Positions 1-5,053 of a stretch of 6,154 nt of DNA are shown here, one piece after another (the stretch's first letter is position 1; each line of letters opens with the position of its first letter). Where the stretch lies: NCBI GenBank assembly GCA_944392065.1, contig CALXVO010000075.1, positions 1-6,154 of the forward strand, written 5' to 3'. This stretch comes from an uncultured Clostridia bacterium. Its GTDB lineage: Bacteria; Bacillota; Clostridia; TANB77; CAG-508. The notes beneath the pieces were generated by a model. That model was given only the letters and a program-made list of their open reading frames with translations. It was not told the origin of the DNA and did not search any database. Made by a program: the position numbers and the translations under genes.

Positions 1-1
1 C

Positions 2-24
2 AATAGCGATTTCAGCTATTTTTT
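2..24 (+). terminator. Possible intrinsic terminator of a plus-strand gene left of the window
   Basis: A 6-bp stem, AATAGC (2-7) with GCTATT (15-20), encloses a 7-base loop and is followed by T residues (19-24). The T-run makes sense only for plus-strand transcription, so it may end a gene that lies before base 1 and converges on rpmF. The stem is short and AT-rich, and the gene it would serve is not visible, so the call is tentative. Confidence 0.3.
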
Positions 25-61
25 AAATTCTAGGAAATGCAATTTCCTAGAATTTAAAAAA
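19..61. repeat. Perfect 20-bp inverted repeat with a 3-base loop
   Basis: Bases 19-38 are exactly complementary to 42-61, leaving only GCA (39-41) as the loop. The core is TTCTAGGAAAT / ATTTCCTAGAA, flanked by T-run and A-run ends. It sits between the rpmF terminator and the plus-strand hairpin at 2-20. In RNA from either strand it would fold into a long stem, so it may be a bidirectional or back-up terminator. It has no U-tail beyond the stem itself, so a palindromic intergenic element is the alternative. Confidence 0.55.
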
Positions 62-86
62 AGTAGCACTTTAAATGCTACTTTTT
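55..86 (-). terminator. rpmF intrinsic terminator
   Basis: Read on the minus strand, an 11-bp stem (AAAAAGTAGCA with TGCTACTTTTT, bases 86-76 and 68-58) closes a 7-base loop and runs straight into a T-tract (bases 62-56). It begins 28 bases after the rpmF stop codon, in the right place and orientation to end that transcript. Confidence 0.8.
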
Positions 87-114
87 CTTGCAAGATTAAT
101 TTATCTACTTTTTA

Positions 115-297
115 TTAGTTTTCTGTTTTAGCCACTACTTCTTTTCCATCATAATATCCACATGTTGGGCAAACAGTATGTTGTCTAACTAATTCATGAC
201 AATGTGAACATTCTACTAAATTTTGGTTTTCTAATTTCCATGTTGATCTTTTTGAATGTGTTCTTGCTTTTGACCATCTTCTTTTTGGTTGTGCCAT
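115..297 (-). CDS. rpmF: 50S ribosomal protein L32 (RpmF)
   Basis: L32 is a small, basic protein of the large ribosomal subunit. This 60-residue product has the family's usual length and pattern. A basic N-terminus (MAQPKRRWSKARTHSKRS) is followed by W20, the LVEC segment and a zinc ribbon with two CxxC pairs: C30/C33 (CSHC) and C43/C46 (CPTC), then GYYDGKEV. All four cysteines are present, so this is the zinc-binding form. The start codon is supported by a strong AGGGAGG ribosome binding site about eight bases upstream. The gene appears monocistronic, with its own consensus promoter (368-396) and terminator (55-86). The DUF177/YceD gene that often precedes rpmF is absent here, and the divergent neighbour is asnB. 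The identification is secure. Confidence 0.96.
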   Translation of the reverse strand: MAQPKRRWSKARTHSKRSTWKLENQNLVECSHCHELVRQHTVCPTCGYYDGKEVVAKTEN

Positions 298-367
298 TCT
301 TATTCCCTCCCTTAAATATTATCTATCGTATATGTTTTCTATACTTTCTCTTAATTGATACTATAAA

Positions 368-396
368 ATTATACTAATTTTTAAATGATTTGTCAA
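368..396 (-). promoter_or_regulatory. Consensus sigma-A promoter of rpmF
   Basis: On the minus strand, a perfect -35 box TTGACA (396-391) and a perfect -10 box TATAAT (373-368) are separated by 17 bases. Transcription would start near base 361 and give a leader of about 60 bases before the rpmF start codon. Such a full-consensus promoter suits the high expression of a ribosomal protein gene. Its -35 box overlaps that of the divergent asnB promoter. Confidence 0.85.
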
Positions 397-419
397 TAGT
401 GGTTTTAGATTTTTATAAC
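390..419 (+). promoter_or_regulatory. Probable sigma-A promoter of asnB
   Basis: On the plus strand, TTGTCA (390-395) and TATAAC (414-419) are separated by 18 bases, one mismatch from consensus in each box. The start would be near base 426, giving a leader of roughly 55 bases. That is too short for a T-box riboswitch, which regulates asparagine genes in some Firmicutes, and no T-box-like structure is visible. The -35 box occupies nearly the same bases as the rpmF -35 box on the other strand. Confidence 0.55.
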
Positions 420-481
420 GCACACCTTTCTTATTTTTTTACATATACTAATTATATATTCAAGAAAGGAATTGATGTTCT

Positions 482-2329
482 ATGTGTGGTTTTGTAGGAA
501 CTGTTAATCTAAAGGAGAATTTAAATTCTAAAAAAGATATTTTAATTTCGATGAATGAAACACTAAAGAAAAGGGGGCCAGACGAGTGTGGGTATTACGT
601 AAGTGATAATGCATTATTAGGACATAGGAGATTGATTGTAATTGATCCTGATGGTGGCAAACAACCTATGAGTTTTAAATATAATGGTAATACCTACACT
701 ATAGTATATAATGGGCAAATATATAATACTAAAGAACTAAAGCAAGCTTTAAAAGAAAATAATATTCCTCTTGAAAGCTATTCTGACACAGAAATTCTTT
801 TAAAATCCTACATATTTTATAAAGAAGATATAGTAAATAAATTAAATGGAATTTTTGCATTTGCTATATGGGATGAAAACAATAAAAGTATATTTCTTGC
901 TAGAGATCATTTTGGTGTAAAACCATTATTTTACACTATTTATAATAATAATTTAATATTTGCATCTGAAGTTAAAGCTATTTTAAGATATCCTGGCATC
1001 ACTCCTACTTTAAGTAAGCAAGGTATTAGTGAATTATTTGGAATTGGTCCAGCTCATACAAATGGTATAACAGCATTTAATAATATTTATGAACTAAAGC
1101 CTGCTAATTTTATGATATATAACAATTCAGGAATTCATATTAAAAGATATTGGAAATTAAAAAGCAAACCTCATGAAGATAATTTTGATCAGACATGCGA
1201 TAAAGTTAAATATTTATTAGAAGATGCTATTAAAAAACAATTAGTCTCAGATGTTCCACTATGTACATTTTTATCAGGTGGCCTTGATTCTAGTATAATC
1301 ACATTATATGCTGCCGAATATTGCATGGAAAATAATTTGCCTAAATTAACTACTTACTCTGTTGATTACATTGACAATGATAAAAACTTTCAAAAAACTG
1401 ACTTTCAACCAAATTCTGATAATTACTATATAAATCTAATGCAATCAAAATTAGATACTAATCATCATACAATAATGCTAGATACTCCTGAACTTGCTAA
1501 AACTTTAGAGGATGCTATGATAGCTAGAGACTTTCCTGGTATGGCAGATGTAGATTCTTCTTTGCTATTATTTTGTAAAAATGTAAAACCGGAAGCGACG
1601 GTCACTTTAACAGGAGAATGTGCTGATGAAATATTTGCAGGATATCCATGGTTCTTTAGAGAAGATGCTTTAAATAGTGGAACCTTCCCATGGTCTATTG
1701 CAATTAAAGAAAGGCAAAAATTATTAAATCCTGAAATAGGAGAAAAAATAGATTTAAAAGAATATATAGACTATAGATATAACGAAAGTTTAGATGATGT
1801 AGAAATTTTAGAAGTAGATTCTGATGAGACAAAAGAAAAAAGAAAAATATCTCATCTTACTCTAAATTGGTTTATGCAAACTCTTCTAGATAGATCTGAT
1901 AGGATGGGAATGTATAATGGGTTTGAAATAAGAGTTCCATTTTGTGACTATCGCTTAGCAGAATATGTATGGAATATTCCTTGGGAAATGAAAGCATTAA
2001 ATGGTAGAGAAAAAGGACTACTTCGTTATATTATGAAAGATAAATTGCCAGCAGAAATAGTAGATAGGAAAAAGAGTCCATACCCTAAAACATGGAACCC
2101 AACTTATTTGAAGGCCGTAAAAGAAATACTTTCTAAGATTATGGAAGATAAAAATGCACCTATTAATACCCTATTAAATAGAGAATACATCATGCAAATA
2201 TTGGAAACAGTCGGTAAGGCATTTACAAAGCCATGGTTTGGGCAACTTATGACCGGCCCTCAGCTTATGGCTTACCTTTGCCAAGTTAATATGTGGCTTG
2301 AAAGGTATCAGCCTAGGATTGAGATTTAA
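482..2329 (+). CDS. asnB: Asparagine synthetase B, glutamine-hydrolysing
   Basis: This cytosolic enzyme makes asparagine from aspartate, using ATP and ammonia released from glutamine. The N-terminal class II glutaminase domain (about residues 2-200) begins MCGFVG; Cys2 becomes the nucleophile once Met1 is removed, which fixes the start codon. Other glutaminase landmarks are GHRRLIVID (47-55), YNGQIYN (76-82), SDTE (101-104), NGIFAFAIWD (122-131) and RDHFGVKPLFY (141-151). The synthetase domain (about 225-600) has the PP-loop SGGLDSS (265-271), GECADEIFAGY (378-388), the LLDRSDRMGMYNG segment (468-480) and RVPFCDYRL (484-492). RKKSPYPKTWNP (529-540) and the C-terminal PWFGQLMTGPQ segment (584-594) are typical of the Bacillus/Clostridium AsnB type. 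At 615 residues it is full length. AAAGGA (465-470) lies 11 bases before the ATG, slightly far. The gene stands alone, divergent from rpmF, and ends at its own terminator. Position 79 is Gln where many relatives have Glu (NGEIYN). Substrate use as asparagine is inferred from family. Confidence 0.95.
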   Translation: MCGFVGTVNLKENLNSKKDILISMNETLKKRGPDECGYYVSDNALLGHRRLIVIDPDGGKQPMSFKYNGNTYTIVYNGQIYNTKELKQALKENNIPLESYSDTEILLKSYIFYKEDIVNKLNGIFAFAIWDENNKSIFLARDHFGVKPLFYTIYNNNLIFASEVKAILRYPGITPTLSKQGISELFGIGPAHTNGITAFNNIYELKPANFMIYNNSGIHIKRYWKLKSKPHEDNFDQTCDKVKYLLEDAIKKQLVSDVPLCTFLSGGLDSSIITLYAAEYCMENNLPKLTTYSVDYIDNDKNFQKTDFQPNSDNYYINLMQSKLDTNHHTIMLDTPELAKTLEDAMIARDFPGMADVDSSLLLFCKNVKPEATVTLTGECADEIFAGYPWFFREDALNSGTFPWSIAIKERQKLLNPEIGEKIDLKEYIDYRYNESLDDVEILEVDSDETKEKRKISHLTLNWFMQTLLDRSDRMGMYNGFEIRVPFCDYRLAEYVWNIPWEMKALNGREKGLLRYIMKDKLPAEIVDRKKSPYPKTWNPTYLKAVKEILSKIMEDKNAPINTLLNREYIMQILETVGKAFTKPWFGQLMTGPQLMAYLCQVNMWLERYQPRIEI

Positions 2330-2349
2330 TTTTATCTACTTTTTAGATT

Positions 2350-2379
2350 TGAGGTCACAAATTGTGACCTCATGTTTTT
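2350..2379 (+). terminator. asnB intrinsic terminator
   Basis: GAGGTCAC (2351-2358) pairs with GTGACCTC (2364-2371) around a 5-base loop, extended by one T-A pair, and TTTTT follows at 2375-2379. It starts about 20 bases after the asnB stop. The opposite strand lacks a T-run after the stem, so it serves asnB and not the convergent sortase gene. Confidence 0.8.
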
Positions 2380-2383
2380 CCAC

Positions 2384-2421
2384 AAATCTTGCTTTTGGGG
2401 ACGGAGAAAAAAACAAGATTT
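2384..2421. repeat. Short dyad enclosing GGGGACGG, possible REP-like element
   Basis: An 8-bp inverted repeat, AAATCTTG (2384-2391) and CAAGATTT (2414-2421), flanks a centre with TTTT, GGGGACGGAG and an A-run, so TTTT/AAAA can extend the stem with a bulge. It fills the gap between the asnB terminator and the convergent sortase stop codon (2425). The GC-rich GGGGACGG core stands out against the AT-rich surroundings and resembles motifs I associate with repetitive extragenic palindromes in Clostridia. That resemblance is from memory and untested. It could alternatively help to end the sortase transcript, although no T-run follows on that strand. Confidence 0.35.
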
Positions 2422-2424
2422 CCC

Positions 2425-3267
2425 TCACTTCTTTTCTCTACCTATTACAACAAATCTTCCATCCTCTGTATGATAGGAACAGGTAATTAATGTAATTAAC
2501 TGTTCACCATATTCTGCTGTAATATCAATATCATATAAAGAAGCCTCTTTCGCTTCTTCCACAAATTCCTTATATTCCGCTTCTTTCTCTGCATTAATAA
2601 AACCGTAATATCTAAACACGTTTTCTTCTGATTTATAGAATACTCTTGATTTAAACACAGAAAAAATTTCATATTCAATATCTTCTTTTTCTGTAGTAAA
2701 ACGAATAATAGGATGTGCTCTATAAAACTCTTCTCTTTCATATTTAAGTAAGTCTTGAAACATTTGACCATACATTATATTATGACCATATATCAAAAAA
2801 TTATTGCTAGATACACCCCATTCATAATCTGCACTTAAAAATATAGAACCTTTTTCCGATTTTTCTTTTTTATAGTTATGTGTTAAATAATACTCATTAT
2901 TTTCTCCCTGTAAAACAGGATAATTAATATTAGTATTCTCTATTTCGATCCATCCCACTATATCTTCATTTTCTTCTCGCAATTTTTCTACTTTAAGCAT
3001 TCTTTCTGTTACTCTTTTAGAGTTTTTCTCTTCGTCTTCCTTCTTTTCTGTTTGGTTCTTCTCTTGCTTTTCTTTTTCTGCATCATTTGCTTCCATTTCT
3101 ATTAAATTTTCTTCTATTTCAATTGAATTTAGTAACTTACTTTCTTCCATTGCTTCTTGCCTCATAAGAAAAAATTTTGCAATATATATGATGGATAAAA
3201 CAATAACAATAACAAGAAAAATGTAAATTAATACTATTTCTTTTTTTATTTTTAAGTTTTTTTTCAT
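2425..3267 (-). CDS. srtB: Class B sortase, membrane-anchored transpeptidase
   Basis: Sortases cut secreted proteins at a C-terminal sorting motif and join them to peptidoglycan precursors outside the membrane. From the chosen ATG the product is 280 residues. It has a basic N-terminus (MKKNLKIKKE), one membrane segment (about 11-33), and a Glu/Lys-rich, probably helical linker (about 39-100). The sortase barrel starts at DIVGWIEIENTNINYPVLQ (102-120). Catalytic residues are visible: His162 in YGHN, Cys263 in TLITCSY, and Arg271 in DGRFVV. The helical stretch AEKEAEYKEFVEEAKEAS (226-243) between strands is characteristic of class B. The frame stays open 17 codons further upstream to a TTG at 3318, but that start has no ribosome binding site, and the ATG places the basic and hydrophobic anchor normally at the N-terminus. 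The upstream neighbour on the same strand carries a sorting signal and is the likely substrate. Whether the enzyme is truly dedicated to it cannot be seen here. Confidence 0.92.
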   Translation of the reverse strand: MKKNLKIKKEIVLIYIFLVIVIVLSIIYIAKFFLMRQEAMEESKLLNSIEIEENLIEMEANDAEKEKQEKNQTEKKEDEEKNSKRVTERMLKVEKLREENEDIVGWIEIENTNINYPVLQGENNEYYLTHNYKKEKSEKGSIFLSADYEWGVSSNNFLIYGHNIMYGQMFQDLLKYEREEFYRAHPIIRFTTEKEDIEYEIFSVFKSRVFYKSEENVFRYYGFINAEKEAEYKEFVEEAKEASLYDIDITAEYGEQLITLITCSYHTEDGRFVVIGREKK

Positions 3268-3280
3268 AAAAAATGTCTTA

Positions 3281-3287
3281 CCTTTCT
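3281..3287 (-). promoter_or_regulatory. Ribosome binding site of the sortase gene
   Basis: AGAAAGG on the minus strand lies 13 bases before the ATG at 3267. The spacing is long, so initiation may be weak. It is still the only purine-rich site near any candidate start, and it supports the ATG over the upstream TTG at 3316-3318. Confidence 0.45.
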
Positions 3288-3354
3288 TAATGTTCACAAT
3301 TGCTTTTTGTTGGAGCAAACTGTAAATTGTAACTTATAAAAATCCTTTTATGTA

Positions 3355-3382
3355 AAAGAATAGACAAAATTGTCTATTCTTT
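3355..3382 (-). terminator. Stem-loop between surface protein and sortase genes, probable weak terminator
   Basis: AAAGAATAGACA (3355-3366) is complementary to TGTCTATTCTTT (3371-3382), a 12-bp stem with a tight 4-base loop. It starts about 70 bases after the surface protein stop on the minus strand. Only four T residues finish the minus-strand arm, so termination may be partial. That would leave the sortase expressed by read-through at a lower level than its presumed substrate. I could not identify a convincing separate sortase promoter between this hairpin and 3267. Confidence 0.5.
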
Positions 3383-3451
3383 ATACTTAACTACCATCGA
3401 TTAATTCATTCTAAAATTAGCTATTATTTTTTGTTTTACATAACTTTTATA

Positions 3452-4585
3452 TTAAACTTCTTTTTTCTTTAAATATATAATTCCAGCTAGAGCAGATGTC
3501 ATAGCAAGTATAGCTACTCCTATATAGCTTTCTACACCTGTTTGAGGTACTTCATCTTTATTGTCATCTGGAATAGGCTCTGGTTCTTTTTCTGGCTCTT
3601 CTTGTGGTATCTCTGCAATTCTTGCATATATTGTTACATCTGCATTTAATGAAGTAGTAAAGTCAAACTCTTTTGTATAAGCTTCATCAGTATAAAAACC
3701 GTCTATTTTATACCCTTCTTCCACTGTTATACTAGATGTTAACAAATCTTCTGTAATAGTAGTTCCTTCGTCGACAGTAATTTGCTTAGCCACTTCTCCT
3801 CCAACCATTAAAGTAATAATTACTTTTTTAGCTTCATCTGTATTAGGTGTTACTGTATCTGGTATATCAGATTCTGAAATTACATTATTGTCTTTATCTG
3901 TTAAAACAACTTTATCTCCTGCAATAACTACTTTATTTGTTGTATTTTCTGTATTTGTTACTGTGAATTCGGTAAGATAACCATTATCTGCTGGACGAAC
4001 CACATTTTCTGTAGAATCAGATGTTAAAATACCATTCATTGTTAAGCTAGGATTATTAGTAGCAGAAGCACCTTTATCTATTTCTATACCATTATTGGCT
4101 CCTGTTCCATTTGTTCCCAAATGCAAATCAATAATTTCTACATTACCTCCATTTACTAATACTCCACCATAACGGAAACCAGTAATAGAGACATTATTTA
4201 ATATAACAGTTGCTCCATCATAGGATTGTACACCATATTTTGGTCCATTATTTAAATCAATATCTTTTAATGTAAGCTTTCCTGCTGCAAATTGTGCTGT
4301 AAACATTGTTTGATTTCCTGATGTAGATGTCCAATCTGTAGAGCCAGAAATAGTATAACCGTTTCCATCAATTGTAAGTTCTTTTTGAATAACAATTGGT
4401 CCTGTAACTGTTATATTGTTTTGAATTTCGACTGTTCCTCCATCATCAACATTTTCTATAGCAGATTTTAATGATGATTCATCAGTAGCTGTTTCAGTAC
4501 TTGCTGCATTACTGATGCTAGGAATGCAAAGTAATGCAAGTAGAATAAATGTTAAAAACAATATTATTTTTATTGTATTTTTCAT
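3452..4585 (-). CDS. Cell-wall-anchored surface protein with beta-helix-like body and VPQTG sorting signal
   Basis: A secreted protein of 377 residues, probably an adhesin or other surface-display protein; no enzymatic motif is visible. The signal peptide covers about residues 1-28 (basic start, long hydrophobic core, cleavage near SNAA). Residues about 33-245 are rich in Asn, Gly, Thr and beta-branched residues, with turns such as TIDGNGYTISG (71-81) and NNVSITGFRYGG (130-141). This pattern resembles pectate-lyase-like right-handed beta-helices. Residues 252-324 look like an InlB B-repeat/Flg_new domain (GYKIDGFYTD, 291-300; then DVTIYARI). A Pro/Glu linker (325-345) leads to the sorting signal: VPQTG (346-350), a hydrophobic span (354-371) and a KKK tail (373-375). 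The one cysteine (C20) is in the signal peptide and does not form a lipobox. A perfect AGGAGG six bases before the ATG fixes the start. The sortase gene follows on the same strand. Anchoring is well supported; the ligand and biological role are unknown. Confidence 0.88.
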   Translation of the reverse strand: MKNTIKIILFLTFILLALLCIPSISNAASTETATDESSLKSAIENVDDGGTVEIQNNITVTGPIVIQKELTIDGNGYTISGSTDWTSTSGNQTMFTAQFAAGKLTLKDIDLNNGPKYGVQSYDGATVILNNVSITGFRYGGVLVNGGNVEIIDLHLGTNGTGANNGIEIDKGASATNNPSLTMNGILTSDSTENVVRPADNGYLTEFTVTNTENTTNKVVIAGDKVVLTDKDNNVISESDIPDTVTPNTDEAKKVIITLMVGGEVAKQITVDEGTTITEDLLTSSITVEEGYKIDGFYTDEAYTKEFDFTTSLNADVTIYARIAEIPQEEPEKEPEPIPDDNKDEVPQTGVESYIGVAILAMTSALAGIIYLKKKEV

Positions 4586-4624
4586 TTTAAACCTCCTAAT
4601 TTAATTAATTTAAAAATTACAATT

Positions 4625-4675
4625 TTGGACAGAAGGGATACTCTTAAAAGTCCAAAAAATTGGACAAAAGGGATA
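4625..4675. repeat. Two direct repeats, period 35, upstream of the surface protein gene
   Basis: TTGGACAGAAGGGATA (4625-4640) and TTGGACAAAAGGGATA (4660-4675) match at 15 of 16 positions. A reverse-oriented half-site GTCCAA (4650-4655) lies between them. With TTGGAC at 4660-4665 it forms a dyad with a 4-base spacer, and TTTTGGAC (4623-4630) with GTCCAAAA (4650-4657) forms another. The block ends 27 bases before the surface protein's ribosome binding site (4592-4597), so it lies in the promoter or the 5' leader. It could be a regulator binding site, a foldable leader, or a decayed repetitive palindrome. I found no convincing -35/-10 pair nearby, so its position relative to the transcription start is unknown. 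Confidence 0.6.
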
Positions 4676-4785
4676 GACCTTCATAAAATATTTTAATTAT
4701 GAATTGTAATTCTTTATAATTTATTTTTTCTCTTTTTTGTTTTTTTATTTAATTTTCTTTTATTTTTTATTGATAAAAATTTTCC
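4676..4785. other. Non-coding AT tract upstream of the surface protein gene
   Basis: This stretch contains no plausible gene. Bases 4716-4775 are almost purely A/T and strand-biased, T-rich on the plus strand and A-rich on the minus strand. On the minus strand the A-tracts lie upstream of the surface protein gene and could act as an UP-element or curved DNA. Several AT-rich hexamers resemble -10 boxes by composition alone, so no promoter is called. Confidence 0.4.
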
Positions 4786-4834
4786 AAAAAAAATGAAACA
4801 TAGTAACAGATTTAAATCTGCTACTGCTGTTTCA
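4786..4834 (-). terminator. Probable ppdK intrinsic terminator
   Basis: On the minus strand TGAAACA (4834-4828) pairs with TGTTTCA (4800-4794). Inside this lie a further 4-bp block (AGTA/TACT) and the self-complementary AAATCTG/CAGATTT core, interrupted by small internal loops. Eight T residues follow directly (4793-4786). Orientation and strength fit the end of the ppdK transcript, although the stop codon is about 220 bases upstream. Confidence 0.75.
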
Positions 4835-4842
4835 CTTCTTTG

Positions 4843-4890
4843 TGAAAAGATGAAATAATTGGACTACTCCATCTTTTCATTTCAATTATT
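4843..4890 (-). other. Hairpin with a competing loop pairing
   Basis: On the minus strand TGAAAAGATG (4879-4870) pairs with CATCTTTTCA (4852-4843), a perfect 10-bp stem with a 17-base loop. Eight bases of that loop, CAATTATT (4861-4854), are exactly complementary to AATAATTG just upstream (4890-4883). The arrangement has the order of a pseudoknot. Only one base (4853) would connect the two 3' strands, so full simultaneous pairing looks strained and alternative folds are more likely. Confidence 0.45.
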
Positions 4891-4952
4891 AAATTTTTAT
4901 AATCCTTTTTTAGACTTTTCTCCATTATCTGCCAATTCTGTTATGTCTTGTG

Positions 4953-4979
4953 AGAAATTTGAGTCTGACTCCAATTTCT
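4953..4979. repeat. 27-base near-perfect palindrome
   Basis: AGAAATT-T-GAGTC (4953-4965) and GACTC-C-AATTTCT (4967-4979) are symmetric about base 4966, with 12 of 13 positions complementary. Such symmetry fits either an RNA hairpin in the ppdK 3' region or a binding site for a dimeric regulator. No T-run follows on either strand, so it is not a standard terminator. Confidence 0.5.
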
Positions 4980-5053
4980 TGTTTGTTTACATAATCTTAT
5001 TAAGATGTGTCCTTACTGCTCAAAATCTGGAATGATAAACATTCTCCCCTTCT

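Larger units (their letters stand above)
4835..5053 (-). other. Structured non-coding segment between the ppdK stop codon and its terminator
   Basis: About 220 bases separate the ppdK stop codon from the first good terminator on the same strand. All frames are broken by stops, and no tRNA-like or known riboswitch pattern was recognised. The segment contains an ATCTT/AAGAT dyad (4994-5006), a 27-base near-perfect palindrome (4953-4979) and a hairpin with competing pairing (4843-4890). It may be a long structured 3' untranslated region, the source of a 3'-derived small RNA, or decayed sequence. I see no clear internal promoter. Confidence 0.4.

Noticed and set aside
420..481. T-box or other riboswitch in front of asnB
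   Set aside because: The leader from the proposed start is only about 55 bases, with no terminator-antiterminator pair or T-box sequence.
2298..2486. Plus-strand open frame of 62 codons overlapping the asnB end
   Set aside because: It starts inside asnB, crosses the asnB terminator and runs antisense into the sortase gene. It has no ribosome binding site and no recognisable protein pattern.
2496..2771. Minus-strand open frame of 91 codons
   Set aside because: It lies wholly inside the sortase gene in another frame, while the sortase frame encodes the conserved catalytic motifs.
3268..3318. Sortase start at the upstream TTG (3316-3318)
   Set aside because: No ribosome binding site is present, and it would add 17 residues before a normal basic-hydrophobic anchor. 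The ATG at 3265-3267 is preferred.
4500..4585. Surface protein as a lipoprotein
   Set aside because: The only cysteine (C20) sits in LALLC without the small residue required just before it in a lipobox, and the protein already has a sortase sorting signal.
4821..4925. Minus-strand 34-codon frame starting MEKSLKKDYK between ppdK and its terminator
   Set aside because: No ribosome binding site precedes it, it ends inside the terminator hairpin, and it matches nothing recognised. It could only be revived by conservation in relatives or ribosome profiling.
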